Made by a program: the position numbers and the translations under genes. From assembly GCF_001949125.1 (NCBI RefSeq), contig NZ_MSTI01000005.1, positions 1-64,000 of the forward strand: a stretch of 64,000 bases of DNA, in the 5' to 3' direction. Shown here piece by piece: positions 9,177-18,791 of the stretch (position 1 is the first letter of the stretch; every line of letters begins with the position of its first letter). The notes under the pieces were generated by a model. That model was not told the DNA's origin. It did not search any database and saw only the letters and a list, made by a program, of their open reading frames with translations. Origin of the DNA: Deinococcus marmoris (GTDB taxonomy: Bacteria > Deinococcota > Deinococci > Deinococcales > Deinococcaceae).

Positions 9177-9812
9177 ATGCCCGTACCTACACAGCCCGAA
9201 CCCATCCCCACGCCGCATCCCCGGCTCTATCCAATCATCCACTGGTGCGTGGGGCGTGTCGTGGCTTACGGCGGCGGCGTGCATGTCAGCGGGCTGGAAC
9301 ATCTGCCGCGCGGCGGGCCAGAGGGCGGGGTCATTGTGGCCGGAACGCACGCGATGGCGCTGGACCCCTTCACCATCGGTTACGCCATTCCGCCAAAACT
9401 GCACCGCCTGCAATTCATGACCAAGCGGGATGCCTTCGAGTGGAAGGTCATCGGCCCCCACGCCATCGGGCCGATATTGCGCGCCACCGGGGCCTTTCCG
9501 GTAGACCGTAGCGGGCGAGACACCCGCGCGCTGCGGCAGTCGCTGCGGGTGCTGGGGCGCGGCGGTATGGTGGGCATCTTTCCGCAGGGCACCCGCAACG
9601 GCCAGGGCCTGCACGGCGGCGCGGCGCTGCTGGCCCTCAAGGCGAAGGTGCCCATCGTCCCCGTGCGCGTGTGGCACGAGCGCCCGGCGTGGCTGCCGCG
9701 CGGCCTGCCCGGCGGGCGCTGGTACGTGCGCTTTGGGCCGCCGCTGTATCCCCAGGACGAAAGCCTGCGCGGCCTGACCCTGCGCTGGGAAAATGCAGTC
9801 AGCGTGCTGTAG
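9177..9812 (+). CDS. plsC: 1-acyl-sn-glycerol-3-phosphate acyltransferase (PlsC family)
   Basis: Adds the second acyl chain to lysophosphatidic acid in phospholipid synthesis, at the inner membrane face. The catalytic HxxxxD motif is HAMALD, the glycerophosphate-binding motif is seen as [10 protein letters not shown], and KVPIVPVRV is the fourth conserved block. It begins three bases after the cmk stop and is read on the same message; the cmk-plsC pair is a familiar bacterial arrangement. The protein is 211 residues, at the short end of the family. Confidence 0.9.
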   Translation: MPVPTQPEPIPTPHPRLYPIIHWCVGRVVAYGGGVHVSGLEHLPRGGPEGGVIVAGTHAMALDPFTIGYAIPPKLHRLQFMTKRDAFEWKVIGPHAIGPILRATGAFPVDRSGRDTRALRQSLRVLGRGGMVGIFPQGTRNGQGLHGGAALLALKAKVPIVPVRVWHERPAWLPRGLPGGRWYVRFGPPLYPQDESLRGLTLRWENAVSVL

Positions 9813-9836
9813 AACGGGGCCAGAAGTGGCCTCTGC

Positions 9837-12521
9837 CTACTCCCGCACCACCGTGAATTTCTGACTCAGGTAAGTTTCGGTGTCGGTGGGAGCGGCGGGA
9901 TTTCCCAGCGCCTTCAGCACCCTTAGTCGCAGTTGGTACGTTCCGGCGGGGGCCATTTGCCCGCCCGCCAGTGTGCCGTCCCAGCCCACGAAACTGAAGG
10001 CGTCGCTGTTCGGGTCCGTGTAAATGTTGGTGGCGCTGCGCCCGATGTATTCCTGAGTGAACACGCTGCCCAGGCTCGCGCCGCCCCCGTCCAGCACCTC
10101 CAGCGTCAGGCGGCGGGCCTGATGACCGAAGTGAACCAGCACTTGTGGGGCGTCCAGCACCGTAATTTTCTGGCCGTTGTCGTCGAAGACCTGCACGTCT
10201 TTCAGGGTGTAGGCGGGCGGATCGGCGAGGTTCAGCCCTTCCGGGTAGAACTCGAAGGTCCTGGGATCGTACAGCGCCGGAAAGTTTTTGAAGGTCCGGC
10301 CCCCGTCGAAACTCACGTCGCCCAGCACCGTCAGGGCCTGATAATTGCCCACAAACCCGCTGTAGGGAATGACCATGCGGCGTCCGCTGGCGCTGCTCAG
10401 GGCGATGGCACCGCCGTATTGCCCCAGCACGGGACGGGACGGAGGCGTGATCAGCACATTCAATTCTGTTTCTCCGCCTGCCGGGACAGTGATGCGGACG
10501 CCGCCGCCGTCCACGGTCTGGCCGTTGATGGTCATGCCGGTGGGCTGAGGGGGCATGACGTTGCCCAGACGGTCCAGGCTCTGCGCCGCAACATTCGTTG
10601 CCGTGAACGTTTCCGTCTGTGTGCCACTGTTCCGCAGCACGATTACCTTGCTGCGGGGGCCGAAGGTCTGGCTGGCCCCCAGGCTCAATTTGGCGGGGGT
10701 GGCCGTGACCGGATTGCTGGAGGCTGCCAGCACGTTGACCAGCCCCGCGCCCTGCTGCTGCACGGGGGCCGGGGGACCGTCCAGGGTGGTTAGGAGGGCC
10801 GAGTTGTTCATCAGCAGCGCCGCCATGTCCTTCGATTGGATGCCGGGCCGCCCCTGAAGCAGCAGCGCGGCAATGCCCGACACCTGCGGCGCAGCCAGTC
10901 CTGTGCCGCTGAGAACCGCGTATCCACCGGAACCCGACTTCAGGGGTGTGGTGGTGCGGACCCAGCCCCCCGGCGCGGCCAGATCGGGTTTCAGCTCCAG
11001 ATCCGGCGAAACGCCAAAAGCCGAGAATGCGCTGAGGGTATTGCCGCTGGGATTGTCGAAGGTCTGTGGGTCTGCATTGAAGGTCAGCCGCGCCCCACCC
11101 GCGATTGCGGCGTCGATCCGCGTGCCATCGGCAGCCAGCACCGAGACGACGGGGATGTCGATGGATCTGCTGTCATCGGGAGTGGCCGGGGCAGCAGTCA
11201 TGGAGGCAAAGCCGGGCTGGTTGTTGTAAAACACGATGGCCTGCGCCCCGGCGTTCTGGGCGTTGATGATCTTCTCGCGGGCCGCGCAGTTGCCCAGGCG
11301 GACCAGCGCGGCCTGCCCGTTCAGACTGCCTGCCTTGTACGGATTCAGGCCGTCGATGGAGCAGCCGTCGTTGTCAGTGATGGGCGTGCTGGACGGCAGT
11401 TTGCCCACGGGCAGATTCAGCCCCACGGGCGCGGTGGGCGAGCCGCTGACAGGACGGTAGCCGATGACAGCACCACCTGTAGTCAGCGTGAAATTGCCCA
11501 GTTGCACGCGCGTGTTCTCCACCGATGCCACTGCCAGCACGTTCTCGCCCAGTGCGGGTGCGCCGACGCTGTAAGGACCGCCTTTGCCGCTGTCCCCGGC
11601 GGCGGCGCTGACCACCACGCCGCGCTTGACCAGTCTGCTGGCGGCCCGCGCGGTGGGATACTGCGGCCACTGGAATGGCACGCCCAGACTGATGTTCAGC
11701 ATCCCCATCCCGTCGGCCTTGGCGCGTTCCATCGCTGTCAGCAGGGTGGCGCTGTCGGTGGTGCCCTGGCAGCCGAAGACCTTGTAGATGCCCAGACTGA
11801 CGCCGGGGGCCACGCCCACGAAACCGCCCGCCGGATCGTTGCCGCCCAGAATGCCCGCCACGTTGGTGCCATTGCCCTGGCAGTCGTCGGGGCTGGCGTC
11901 TGGAACAGGCTTCGAGCCGGGTTGCGAGGCGTCGTAATCGTCGCCCACGAAGTCATACCCGGCAACGACGCGCCCCTGAAAGGCTGGATGGCCCAGGTCC
12001 AGCCCGGTGTCGATGATGCCCACCCGCACGCCCTTGCCACTCAGCCCCAGTTGCGACTGGGCGAGGTCCGCGCCCGTCATCGCCAGAGCGCTCTGCACAT
12101 CGGGACTGAGGGCCTGGGCATTCAACCCCGCTTTGGAGGTCCTGGGCGGGCTGATCTGCTGCACCGGATACACGCCGATCACCCCTGGCAGGCGTGACAG
12201 ACGGCCCAGTTCCGCCGGGCTGGCCTGCACCGCAAAACCGTTGAACAGCGTGCGGTAGCTGGCAGTTTCCCGGTACTGGACCCCGCTGGCGCTGGCCTGC
12301 GCCCGGAAGCTGGTCTGCTGCGCGCCGAGGTTCTGCGCGGTAAGGCCAGTCGGGTCGCCAGCGAGTTCTATAAACCATCCTGTTCTGGCGCTGGCTGCCG
12401 TGGAGGAGAGTTTGAAACCTGGCCCGGTGGCCGGACCCGGCGGCGTGCCCTGACCTGGGCCGCAGGCCGCCAGCACGGCGCTCAGGGCCAGCAGCAGGGG
12501 AGGGGTGGTCTTGAGGGACAT
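9837..12521 (-). CDS. Subtilase-like lipoprotein with degenerate active site (S8 pseudoprotease)
   Basis: Closest relative of the next gene upstream, over the whole length. It has a lipoprotein signal (LSAVLAAC, C20), an inhibitor-like propeptide (about 45-125), the S8 domain (165-600) with an inserted PA domain (about 380-475), and a C-terminal beta-rich region. The catalytic Asp is kept (D171 in IIDTG). The His block reads GNGTN, so the catalytic His is N217. The oxyanion Asn is D310 (AAAGDSG). The nucleophile block reads SGTGLAAPQ, so the Ser is G541. It is predicted to be proteolytically dead yet has no stop or frameshift. Start M at 12521 is chosen for the signal peptide and -10 box. Confidence 0.88.
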   Translation of the reverse strand: MSLKTTPPLLLALSAVLAACGPGQGTPPGPATGPGFKLSSTAASARTGWFIELAGDPTGLTAQNLGAQQTSFRAQASASGVQYRETASYRTLFNGFAVQASPAELGRLSRLPGVIGVYPVQQISPPRTSKAGLNAQALSPDVQSALAMTGADLAQSQLGLSGKGVRVGIIDTGLDLGHPAFQGRVVAGYDFVGDDYDASQPGSKPVPDASPDDCQGNGTNVAGILGGNDPAGGFVGVAPGVSLGIYKVFGCQGTTDSATLLTAMERAKADGMGMLNISLGVPFQWPQYPTARAASRLVKRGVVVSAAAGDSGKGGPYSVGAPALGENVLAVASVENTRVQLGNFTLTTGGAVIGYRPVSGSPTAPVGLNLPVGKLPSSTPITDNDGCSIDGLNPYKAGSLNGQAALVRLGNCAAREKIINAQNAGAQAIVFYNNQPGFASMTAAPATPDDSRSIDIPVVSVLAADGTRIDAAIAGGARLTFNADPQTFDNPSGNTLSAFSAFGVSPDLELKPDLAAPGGWVRTTTPLKSGSGGYAVLSGTGLAAPQVSGIAALLLQGRPGIQSKDMAALLMNNSALLTTLDGPPAPVQQQGAGLVNVLAASSNPVTATPAKLSLGASQTFGPRSKVIVLRNSGTQTETFTATNVAAQSLDRLGNVMPPQPTGMTINGQTVDGGGVRITVPAGGETELNVLITPPSRPVLGQYGGAIALSSASGRRMVIPYSGFVGNYQALTVLGDVSFDGGRTFKNFPALYDPRTFEFYPEGLNLADPPAYTLKDVQVFDDNGQKITVLDAPQVLVHFGHQARRLTLEVLDGGGASLGSVFTQEYIGRSATNIYTDPNSDAFSFVGWDGTLAGGQMAPAGTYQLRLRVLKALGNPAAPTDTETYLSQKFTVVRE

Positions 12522-12528
12522 GGCGCTG

Positions 12529-12534
12529 ATTGTA
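12529..12534 (-). promoter_or_regulatory. -10 box of the pseudoprotease gene
   Basis: TACAAT lies seven bases upstream of the ATG at 12521 with no ribosome-binding site between, a typical leaderless start in Deinococcus. No convincing -35 is seen at 16-18 bases. It implies that the gene has its own promoter, separate from the active protease upstream. Confidence 0.5.
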
Positions 12535-12606
12535 GAGGCGCGGCGTGAACCGCCGGGGTGAGCGAACACCGGAAGCGCACGGCACGCCTCTGCCGGTAGG
12601 CAAACG

Positions 12607-12633
12607 AAAGGGGGAAGCCACCCGGCCTCCCCC
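12607..12633 (-). terminator. Terminator after the active S8 protease
   Basis: On the minus strand GGGGGAGGCC (12633-12624) pairs with GGCTTCCCCC (12619-12610) around a GGGT loop, followed by TTT. It separates the two paralogous protease genes into different transcripts. Confidence 0.7.
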
Positions 12634-12661
12634 CTCTTCTCTCCGACGTGTCAACTCAGGT

Positions 12662-15367
12662 TCAGCGTAGGACCTTGAATTTCTGGCTGGTGTAGACCTC
12701 GGTGTGGGCGGGATTGCTCGGGTCTCCCAGGGGCTTGAGTGCGCTCAGGCGCAGGCTGTAGACGCCAGCCGGAGCGTCCTTGCCGCCTGTGAGCTTGCCG
12801 TCCCATTTGAAGAGGCTCAGGGCGTCACAGGAGTCGCTTTGCTTGGAGAGATCGTTGGTGCAGTTGCGGGCCAGATACTCTTCCTTCGCGAGGGTATCGA
12901 CGACCGCGCCGTTCCCATCGAGTAGATCGAAGGTCAGGGTGCGGACCTGGTGTGCGAAGTTGGCAGCCAGATAGGGGGCGTCCATGACCGTGTCCTTGGT
13001 GCCGTCACTGTAGGTCACTTCTACCGGCTTGAAGGTGTAGTCCGGCATCGTGGTGGTGGCGGCACCTTCAGGGTAAAGGGCGTCGTCACCGTCGTCGGCC
13101 AGCAGGGGCGCATTGTATTTCGTGCCGCCGATGATCAGATCGCCCAGTGACTGCAAGCTCTGGTAATCGCCCTTGAAGCCAGCGTAGGGAACAACCAGAC
13201 TCGGGCTGGTGGTGCTGACCAGATTGACGTAGCCGCCGTACTGGGCCTTGTCGGGCGCAGCGGCAGGCGGGCTGACCACCACGTTCAGTTCGACCTCGCT
13301 GAAGGGCGGGACAACAACTTCCACGCCAGCATCGGCGTCCGCGTTCTTGCCATTGATGGTCATGGTGGCGTAACTCTGATTGGGTGTGGGGGCCAGGGTG
13401 GTTCCTGCCACGGTCAGGGCCGGATAGTTGAAAGCGGTGTAGACCTCGCGGCGCGCGCCGGTGTTCTTCAGCACGATCACCTTGTTGCGTGTGGCGAAGG
13501 CGGCACTCTCGCCCAGGCTGAGCTTGCTGGGGGTGGCGCTGACCGTGTTGCTGTATGCGCCAACGATGTTCACCATGCCCGCACCCTGACGCTGCACGTA
13601 GTCAGGCAGACCAGTCAGAAGTGTGCCGTTGTTCAGGTACCAGCGCAGCGAGGCCGTGTTCATCAGCAGGCCGCGCATATCCTTGGGCTGGGTCTTGGGG
13701 TAAGCCTGGAGAATCAGGGCCACCGCGCCAGCAACGTGCGGCGACGCCATGCTTGTGCCGCTGAGAACCGCGTATCCGCTGCCATCGCCCGCATTCAGGG
13801 GGTAGGTGCTGTAGATGTTCCCACCGGGCGCGCCGATATCAGGCTTGAGTTCCAGCTCGGCAGACATCCCGTAGGAGCTGAAGCTGCTGCTGGCGTTGGC
13901 CGTGGGGTTGGCGATGGTCAATTGGCCACCGTCGAACGTCATGCTGACCCCTCCAGCGATCAATCCATCGATCTTGGCCCCATCGACATCGCTGACGGAG
14001 ACCACTGGGATGGTGATGGGCGGGTCGCCCTCAACCGTGGGACTGATGTACCCGGCGGCGTTGTTGTACAGGACCATGGCGCTGGCTCCGGCCTTCTGGG
14101 CGTTGGTGGCCTTGATGTAAAAGCTGCAAGTTCCCCGGCGGATCAGCACGGCCTTGCCGGTCAGGCTGTTGGCCGCATAGGGATCGCAGCCGTCGTTGGC
14201 AACGGTAGGGCTGCCCTTTGGCCCCTTGGTGATGGGCAGCGTCGTGCCTTTCTTCGGCGCGGGCGCGCCTGTGGCAGGGTAATAACCGATCTTGCTGCCA
14301 TCCGAGAGGGTGAAGGCGGCCAGGTCGACCTTGACATTATCCACCGAGGCCACCGAGATCACGCTGTCGCCCATGGTGGGGCCGCCCATGCTGTACTGGC
14401 CGTCCCCGCCGCTGTTCCCGGCAGAAGCGACCAGAATGACACCCTTCTTGATCATGCGGTTGCCCGCCTTGGCCAGGGGCGTCTCGGCCCAGTCGTCGAA
14501 AGCCGAACCCAGGCTCATGTTCACGACCTGCATGCCGTCCTTGACGGAACGCTCCATGGCCTCCAGGATCACGTCGTCATAGGAACTGCCCTCGCAGCCG
14601 AAGACGCGGTATGCACCAAAGCTGACTTCGGGAGCCACGCCCTTGAAGCCGTTGGAGGCGACATTGCCGCCGACGATCCCGGCCACATGCGTGCCGTGGC
14701 CCGCACAGTCGTCGGGATTGTTGTCGGGGACTGGGACGTATTTGCCGTCCTTGCCGTAGTCGTCGCCCACGAAGTCGTAACCAGCCACGATCCGGCCCTT
14801 GAACGCGGGGTGATCCACGTCGATCCCGGTGTCGATCACGCCGACCTTGACACCCTTGCCGGTCAGGCCCAGCTCATTCTGTGCGATGTCCGCGCCGGTC
14901 ATGCCCTTGGCGTAGTACATCTCGGGGGCTGCCAGACTGTTCGGGCTGATCGTCGTCCGGGGAGCATCGACACGGCGAACCGGATAGACGCCGATCACAC
15001 CGGGCATGCGGGAAATGCGGTTGATCTCCGCCCCGGTGGCCTCCACGCTGAAGCCGTTGAACAGCGTGTCGTAGCTTTGCACCTCGGTGTACTTGATGCC
15101 CTGTGCCACGGCCTGCGCCCGGAAGCCAGTTTGCTGACCGCTCACGCTCTGGGCGGTCAGGCCAGTCGGGTCGCCAGCGAGTTCGACGAACCATTTTCCT
15201 GGAGTCTGGCTGGTGTTCCGCAGGCTGGACGGCATCTTGATGCCCTGCTGGCCGCTGCCCATGCTGGGCGTCGTGGTGGCGCTCTGTCCGCAGGCCCCGA
15301 GAACCAGCGACAGGCTGAGGAAGGCAAGGGTCTTGATGGTCCTGTTGGTCGTGTTGACTTTACTCAC
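12662..15367 (-). CDS. S8 subtilisin-like serine protease, lipoprotein
   Basis: Secreted endopeptidase anchored by a lipidated cysteine (LVLGAC, C26). The catalytic residues are all present: D179 (VIDTG), H224 (GHGTHVAG), oxyanion N318 (SAGNSG) and S539 ([12 protein letters not shown]). A propeptide spans about 55-135 and a PA domain is inserted at about 385-475; the C-terminal 280 residues are beta-rich. The start is placed at GTG 15367 because AAGGAG lies seven bases upstream (15380-15375); the in-frame ATG at 15385 overlaps that region and has none. It follows the PPC lipoprotein gene by 28 bases and is likely co-transcribed. Confidence 0.92.
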   Translation of the reverse strand: MSKVNTTNRTIKTLAFLSLSLVLGACGQSATTTPSMGSGQQGIKMPSSLRNTSQTPGKWFVELAGDPTGLTAQSVSGQQTGFRAQAVAQGIKYTEVQSYDTLFNGFSVEATGAEINRISRMPGVIGVYPVRRVDAPRTTISPNSLAAPEMYYAKGMTGADIAQNELGLTGKGVKVGVIDTGIDVDHPAFKGRIVAGYDFVGDDYGKDGKYVPVPDNNPDDCAGHGTHVAGIVGGNVASNGFKGVAPEVSFGAYRVFGCEGSSYDDVILEAMERSVKDGMQVVNMSLGSAFDDWAETPLAKAGNRMIKKGVILVASAGNSGGDGQYSMGGPTMGDSVISVASVDNVKVDLAAFTLSDGSKIGYYPATGAPAPKKGTTLPITKGPKGSPTVANDGCDPYAANSLTGKAVLIRRGTCSFYIKATNAQKAGASAMVLYNNAAGYISPTVEGDPPITIPVVSVSDVDGAKIDGLIAGGVSMTFDGGQLTIANPTANASSSFSSYGMSAELELKPDIGAPGGNIYSTYPLNAGDGSGYAVLSGTSMASPHVAGAVALILQAYPKTQPKDMRGLLMNTASLRWYLNNGTLLTGLPDYVQRQGAGMVNIVGAYSNTVSATPSKLSLGESAAFATRNKVIVLKNTGARREVYTAFNYPALTVAGTTLAPTPNQSYATMTINGKNADADAGVEVVVPPFSEVELNVVVSPPAAAPDKAQYGGYVNLVSTTSPSLVVPYAGFKGDYQSLQSLGDLIIGGTKYNAPLLADDGDDALYPEGAATTTMPDYTFKPVEVTYSDGTKDTVMDAPYLAANFAHQVRTLTFDLLDGNGAVVDTLAKEEYLARNCTNDLSKQSDSCDALSLFKWDGKLTGGKDAPAGVYSLRLSALKPLGDPSNPAHTEVYTSQKFKVLR

Positions 15368-15395
15368 AGTGGTACTCCTTGGCATCCGCAGGCAC

Positions 15396-16151
15396 TCAGC
15401 GGCGCGTCAGCGCGATCTGATAGGTGTTGGTGGGCTTGTCGTCCTTGGCCTTGGGATCGTCGTGGATGTCGAAGCTGGTCAGGGCCACGTAATAGGTGCC
15501 TGTGGTGGGCACGTTGAAACGGATCTCGGATTCCAGGTCTGCGCCCCCGTCATCGTCCTTTTCCAGCACCGTCTTGCCGTCGGCCAGCAGAATTTCCACG
15601 TAGGGGTCCAGCGTACTCTTGGCGTCGACGCTTGTGCTCTTGACCGTCAGCTTGAGCATGTCGCCCGCCGTGGCCGTGAACTTGAAGTAGTCCATGTCGC
15701 GGTCCTGGCCGCCGATGAAGCCGCTGATCGGCGTGCCGATGTTCAGGAGGGTGGACGCCGCCACGCTGTCGTTGGGTTCATTGGGGTCGATATCAACTTT
15801 CACAGTCGCGGTGGCTTCTGCGCTGTTGCCCGCCGCGTCACTGGCCACCGCACGGTAGGTCAATGTGCCGGAGGCCGTGCCGGGCACCGTGTCGGTGACC
15901 GTGTAGGGGGCCGTTGTGTCCTCATTGACCAGAGTGGTGCCCCGGTAGAAGCTGACTTTGAAGACGCCCACATTGTCGCTTGCGGTGGCCGTCAGGGTCA
16001 CGGTGTCGCCGGGCTGCACGTTGCTGGGAGACGCCGTCAGGGTGACGGTGGGTTTGGTGGTGTCGCCGGACTGAGGCGTCTCCGAGCCTCCACAGGCCGT
16101 GAGCAGTAACCCGGTGAGGGCCAGAAGTGCGAGGGGTGAGGTCCTCTTCAT
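15396..16151 (-). CDS. Lipoprotein with Ig-like domain and PPC domain
   Basis: The 251-residue protein has a lipobox (LLLTAC, C20), a bacterial Ig-like domain (about 33-118, with [10 protein letters not shown] and [12 protein letters not shown]) and a bacterial pre-peptidase C-terminal (PPC) domain (about 122-250, starting DPNEPNDS, with [11 protein letters not shown] and GTYYVALTS). PPC domains usually sit at the C-terminus of secreted proteases; here the domain is a separate gene directly upstream of an S8 protease that lacks one. A split partner is therefore plausible. AAGGAG five bases before the ATG supports the start. Confidence 0.87.
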   Translation of the reverse strand: MKRTSPLALLALTGLLLTACGGSETPQSGDTTKPTVTLTASPSNVQPGDTVTLTATASDNVGVFKVSFYRGTTLVNEDTTAPYTVTDTVPGTASGTLTYRAVASDAAGNSAEATATVKVDIDPNEPNDSVAASTLLNIGTPISGFIGGQDRDMDYFKFTATAGDMLKLTVKSTSVDAKSTLDPYVEILLADGKTVLEKDDDGGADLESEIRFNVPTTGTYYVALTSFDIHDDPKAKDDKPTNTYQIALTRR

Positions 16152-16280
16152 GTGATCTCCTTGAAGCTGGACTCCAATGCGTGGGGTCCGTCAGGTGAAA
16201 GGCTGATAAGCGTCAGGTTAAGGCGGCAGCCGGGCAGGACCCCACGGGGCTTTCTCCTGGGTCTGAGGGCTTGAACCGAG

Positions 16281-16372
16281 ATCAAGCTGTTTGTAGGACG
16301 GGGGCAAGATAGCGCGTGGTTTCCAGGTGAGCAACCCCTGCTCAGGTTCTCATCATTCGGGTCTCACGGAAA
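16281..16372 (-). repeat. Duplicated upstream block, copy 1
   Basis: About 90 bases beginning ATCAAGCTGTTT match the block at 20962-21053 (ATCAAGCTGTTTATGGGACG and AGATAGCGCGTG / CGATAGCGCGTG, then CAGGTGAGCAA). Both lie 130 bases upstream of the start codon of near-identical lipoprotein N-termini. Conservation at the same distance suggests it holds the shared promoter; the exact -35 and -10 are not clear. Confidence 0.65.
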
Positions 16373-16426
16373 AGTCTGCCAGGAGCATGCTCACGGTGCC
16401 GATCATCCTGCCCGGAATTACGCAAA

Positions 16427-16463
16427 CGCGCCCGAACCTGAATGACACAGGGGTTCGGGCGCG
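16427..16463 (-). terminator. Strong hairpin after the S8-PPC protease
   Basis: CGCGCCCGAACC (16427-16438) and GGTTCGGGCGCG (16452-16463) form a perfect 12-bp stem with a 13-base loop. On the minus strand TTT follows, so it reads as a terminator of the protease gene 46 bases after its stop, though the T-run is short. Confidence 0.65.
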
Positions 16464-16508
16464 CTGTCAGAAGGAAGAAGCCTTCAGGAGAGGGGCTTTA
16501 TGAAAAGC

Positions 16509-18629
16509 TCAGTTGGTTTTGGCGAGTTTCAACTGGTACTTGTTGAAGGGGCCGCCGTCATCGCCCGTGGCGGTGGCAATGTTGTAGCTGGTCACGGCCA
16601 GATAGTAGGTGCCTGCCGCCTTGATCGTGAAGGTCACCTCGGAGTCCGAGTCGATCCGGGGGTCGCCCCGGTCATCGTTGTCGGCCAGCGTCTTGCCGTC
16701 CGGGCCGAGCAGGAAGAGGTAGGAGTCGAGCGATCCACCCAGTTGACCGGCAGCCAGGACGTCGGCCTTGATCTGGTCGCCGGCGGCAGCGGTGAACTTG
16801 AAGACGTCGAAGTCGTCGGGCGTGCCGTAGATATAGGCGGTCTGGGTGGTCTGACCGTAGGCGATGGCCTTGGCGGTGTCCAGCGAGTCGTTAGGCTCGT
16901 AGGGGTCCACCGGATTGAAGTTCGGCGAAGCGGCCGTCAGGGTCACGTCCTTCATATCTGGATTGACCCGCGTGGAGCCGGAGGTCGCGGTCAGGCTCCC
17001 GACATAGGTTCCCCGGTCGTCTTGCAAGCCGCCGGTAATGTTCAGGTCTGCTCCGGCCACGTACAGGTCGTATTCACCCGGCGCGATCTCGGCGAAGGTG
17101 GCGTTCCCCTGGGCGTCGGTGGTGGACAGGTACAGCGGAGTGGGGTCATCGGTGGCCCCGGCGCGCATGCCCTTGCCGCGCAGGATCACGTCACCCAGCA
17201 CACCGGGCTTCTGACCGCCGCTGTCGGCGTAGGTCACGTTGATCTTGACGTTGGCTCCCTTGGCGGGCAGCTTGTCGCAGGACGTCAGGGTCTTGGCGAT
17301 GTTTCCGGCGTTCAGTGCGCCCCAGCCGGTGTCGCGGTCAAAGCCGGTGGGGTTGGAGCCGATGGTGTTGTTGGCGGTGGTTTCCAGCACGCGGCGCACC
17401 TGGAAGGGCGTGGCTGCCGGGCATTTCTGGTAGACCAGCGCGGCCACCCCGGCGGTGTACGGGCTGGAGAACGAGGTGCCGGAGATCAGTTCGTGCCCGC
17501 CGCCCAGCCAGGTGGGGTTGGCCAGCATGGTGTCCTGCCCGGGGGCCGAGGACGAGATGTGACGGCCCATGGTCGAGAAGGTGGTCCTGCGGTTGCTGCC
17601 GTCCAGCGCGCCCGAGGCGATCACGCCGGGCAGGGCGGCGGGGTACTGGAACTCGTCGTAGTAGCTGTTGCCCATCGAGGCCACCACGGACGTGCCGTTG
17701 CTCATGGCATAGTCGAAGGCGTCCTTGACCGCTCCGAAGCTGGTGCCGCCGCCCCAGGAGTTGTTCAGCACCCGCGCGCCGTTGTTGGTGGCCCACACGG
17801 CCCCAAGCGCGATGTAGAACGAGGAGTAGAACTCGTTTTCGGTGGTGGCCGCTGGGTTGATCACCACGGGCATCCACTTGGCCCCTGGCGCGACGCCCAC
17901 GATGCCCTTGCCGTCTTTGACCGCCACGATGCTGGACGCCACGAAGGTGCCGTGCGAGGCGAAGTTGCTGGCGGAGTCCTTGACCCATTCGGCGGCGTTC
18001 GTGTACACCTTGTTCAGGAAGGGATTGTACGCCTTGCCCGCCCAGTTGGCGGCCAGATCGGGGTGAGACACGTCGCCGGGATCGTCCAGCACGGCCACCA
18101 CCACGCCGGTCCCGTCCAGGCCAGCGTCCCAGGCGGCCTTGGCGTTCAGGTGGCGTGGGTCCAGGGCGTACTGCGGCAGTTCATCGAAGATCTGATCCTT
18201 GGAGGCGGCCTGGGCGTTCAGGCTGGCTGCGCCCTGGACGGCAGGCAGTGCTTCGCCCGTCACGATCTGGTTGGGCTGGGCGTAACGCAGACCGGGCAGG
18301 CGGAAGGCCTGCGAGCTGACCTTCAGGCTGTCGCCGCTGACGCGCAGCAGGGCCACCCGGATCTCGGGGATCGTCGCCACCACGGTGGCGTTCAGGGTGG
18401 TGGCGGCCCGGCTCAGGCTGGCGTCGTCGGTGTAGCCCACCATCAGCTCGTTCTGGACATACTTGAGCTTGCCGCTCTGGGCCACCGTGGCGTGTTCGCT
18501 GAGATCGGCCTTGGGCGTGGTGGCCACCGAGGTGGTTCCAGGAGTCTGCTGTCCGCAGGCAGCCAGGAGGGCGGTGAGGGCCACCACTCCGAGGGTGCAG
18601 TTGAGGTTGTGCCGGGAGGGTTTGTGCAT
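16509..18629 (-). CDS. S8 subtilisin-like serine protease with C-terminal PPC domain, lipoprotein
   Basis: The 706-residue protein has a lipobox (LLAAC, C25), a propeptide, an S8 domain (about 165-425) and a PPC domain (about 600-706, starting DPYEPNDS). H226 (SHGTFVAS), N321 (MGNSYYDE) and S386 (SGTSFSSP) match the catalytic positions. The Asp block is odd: it reads VLDDPGDVSHPDL instead of VLDTGVDxxHPDL, so D182 is probably catalytic but the usual DTG or DSG turn is altered. A carboxypeptidase-like beta domain (about 455-590) lies between. AAGGAG five bases upstream of ATG 18629 sets the start. It is likely active, with slight doubt because of the DDPG turn. Confidence 0.88.
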   Translation of the reverse strand: MHKPSRHNLNCTLGVVALTALLAACGQQTPGTTSVATTPKADLSEHATVAQSGKLKYVQNELMVGYTDDASLSRAATTLNATVVATIPEIRVALLRVSGDSLKVSSQAFRLPGLRYAQPNQIVTGEALPAVQGAASLNAQAASKDQIFDELPQYALDPRHLNAKAAWDAGLDGTGVVVAVLDDPGDVSHPDLAANWAGKAYNPFLNKVYTNAAEWVKDSASNFASHGTFVASSIVAVKDGKGIVGVAPGAKWMPVVINPAATTENEFYSSFYIALGAVWATNNGARVLNNSWGGGTSFGAVKDAFDYAMSNGTSVVASMGNSYYDEFQYPAALPGVIASGALDGSNRRTTFSTMGRHISSSAPGQDTMLANPTWLGGGHELISGTSFSSPYTAGVAALVYQKCPAATPFQVRRVLETTANNTIGSNPTGFDRDTGWGALNAGNIAKTLTSCDKLPAKGANVKINVTYADSGGQKPGVLGDVILRGKGMRAGATDDPTPLYLSTTDAQGNATFAEIAPGEYDLYVAGADLNITGGLQDDRGTYVGSLTATSGSTRVNPDMKDVTLTAASPNFNPVDPYEPNDSLDTAKAIAYGQTTQTAYIYGTPDDFDVFKFTAAAGDQIKADVLAAGQLGGSLDSYLFLLGPDGKTLADNDDRGDPRIDSDSEVTFTIKAAGTYYLAVTSYNIATATGDDGGPFNKYQLKLAKTN

Positions 18630-18736
18630 GAATGCTCCTTGGAAGCGCGGGAAAGCGCCGGAAGTAGGAATGCGCTGAAAGACGGGGCGCACCTTGACTC
18701 TGTTCTGAGGGCGGTTCTGGTGGTCAACTCCGGTGC

Positions 18737-18770
18737 GGTGAACCTGCGGTGGGCACGGCCCTGGTTCACC
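18737..18770 (-). terminator. Inverted repeat after the large Ig lipoprotein
   Basis: GGTGAACC (18737-18744) and GGTTCACC (18763-18770) form an 8-bp perfect stem with an 18-base loop, downstream of the minus-strand gene ending at 18792. There is no T-run, so a terminator role is only possible. Confidence 0.35.
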
Positions 18771-18791
18771 CGGCGCTGGCCACCCTGGCGC

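Larger units (their letters stand above)
16152..16508. other. Gap between the PPC lipoprotein and the third S8 protease
   Basis: This 357-base stretch has no convincing gene. It holds the upstream region of the PPC lipoprotein gene, including the duplicated block at 16281-16372, and the terminator hairpin of the S8-PPC protease (16427-16463). Confidence 0.7.
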
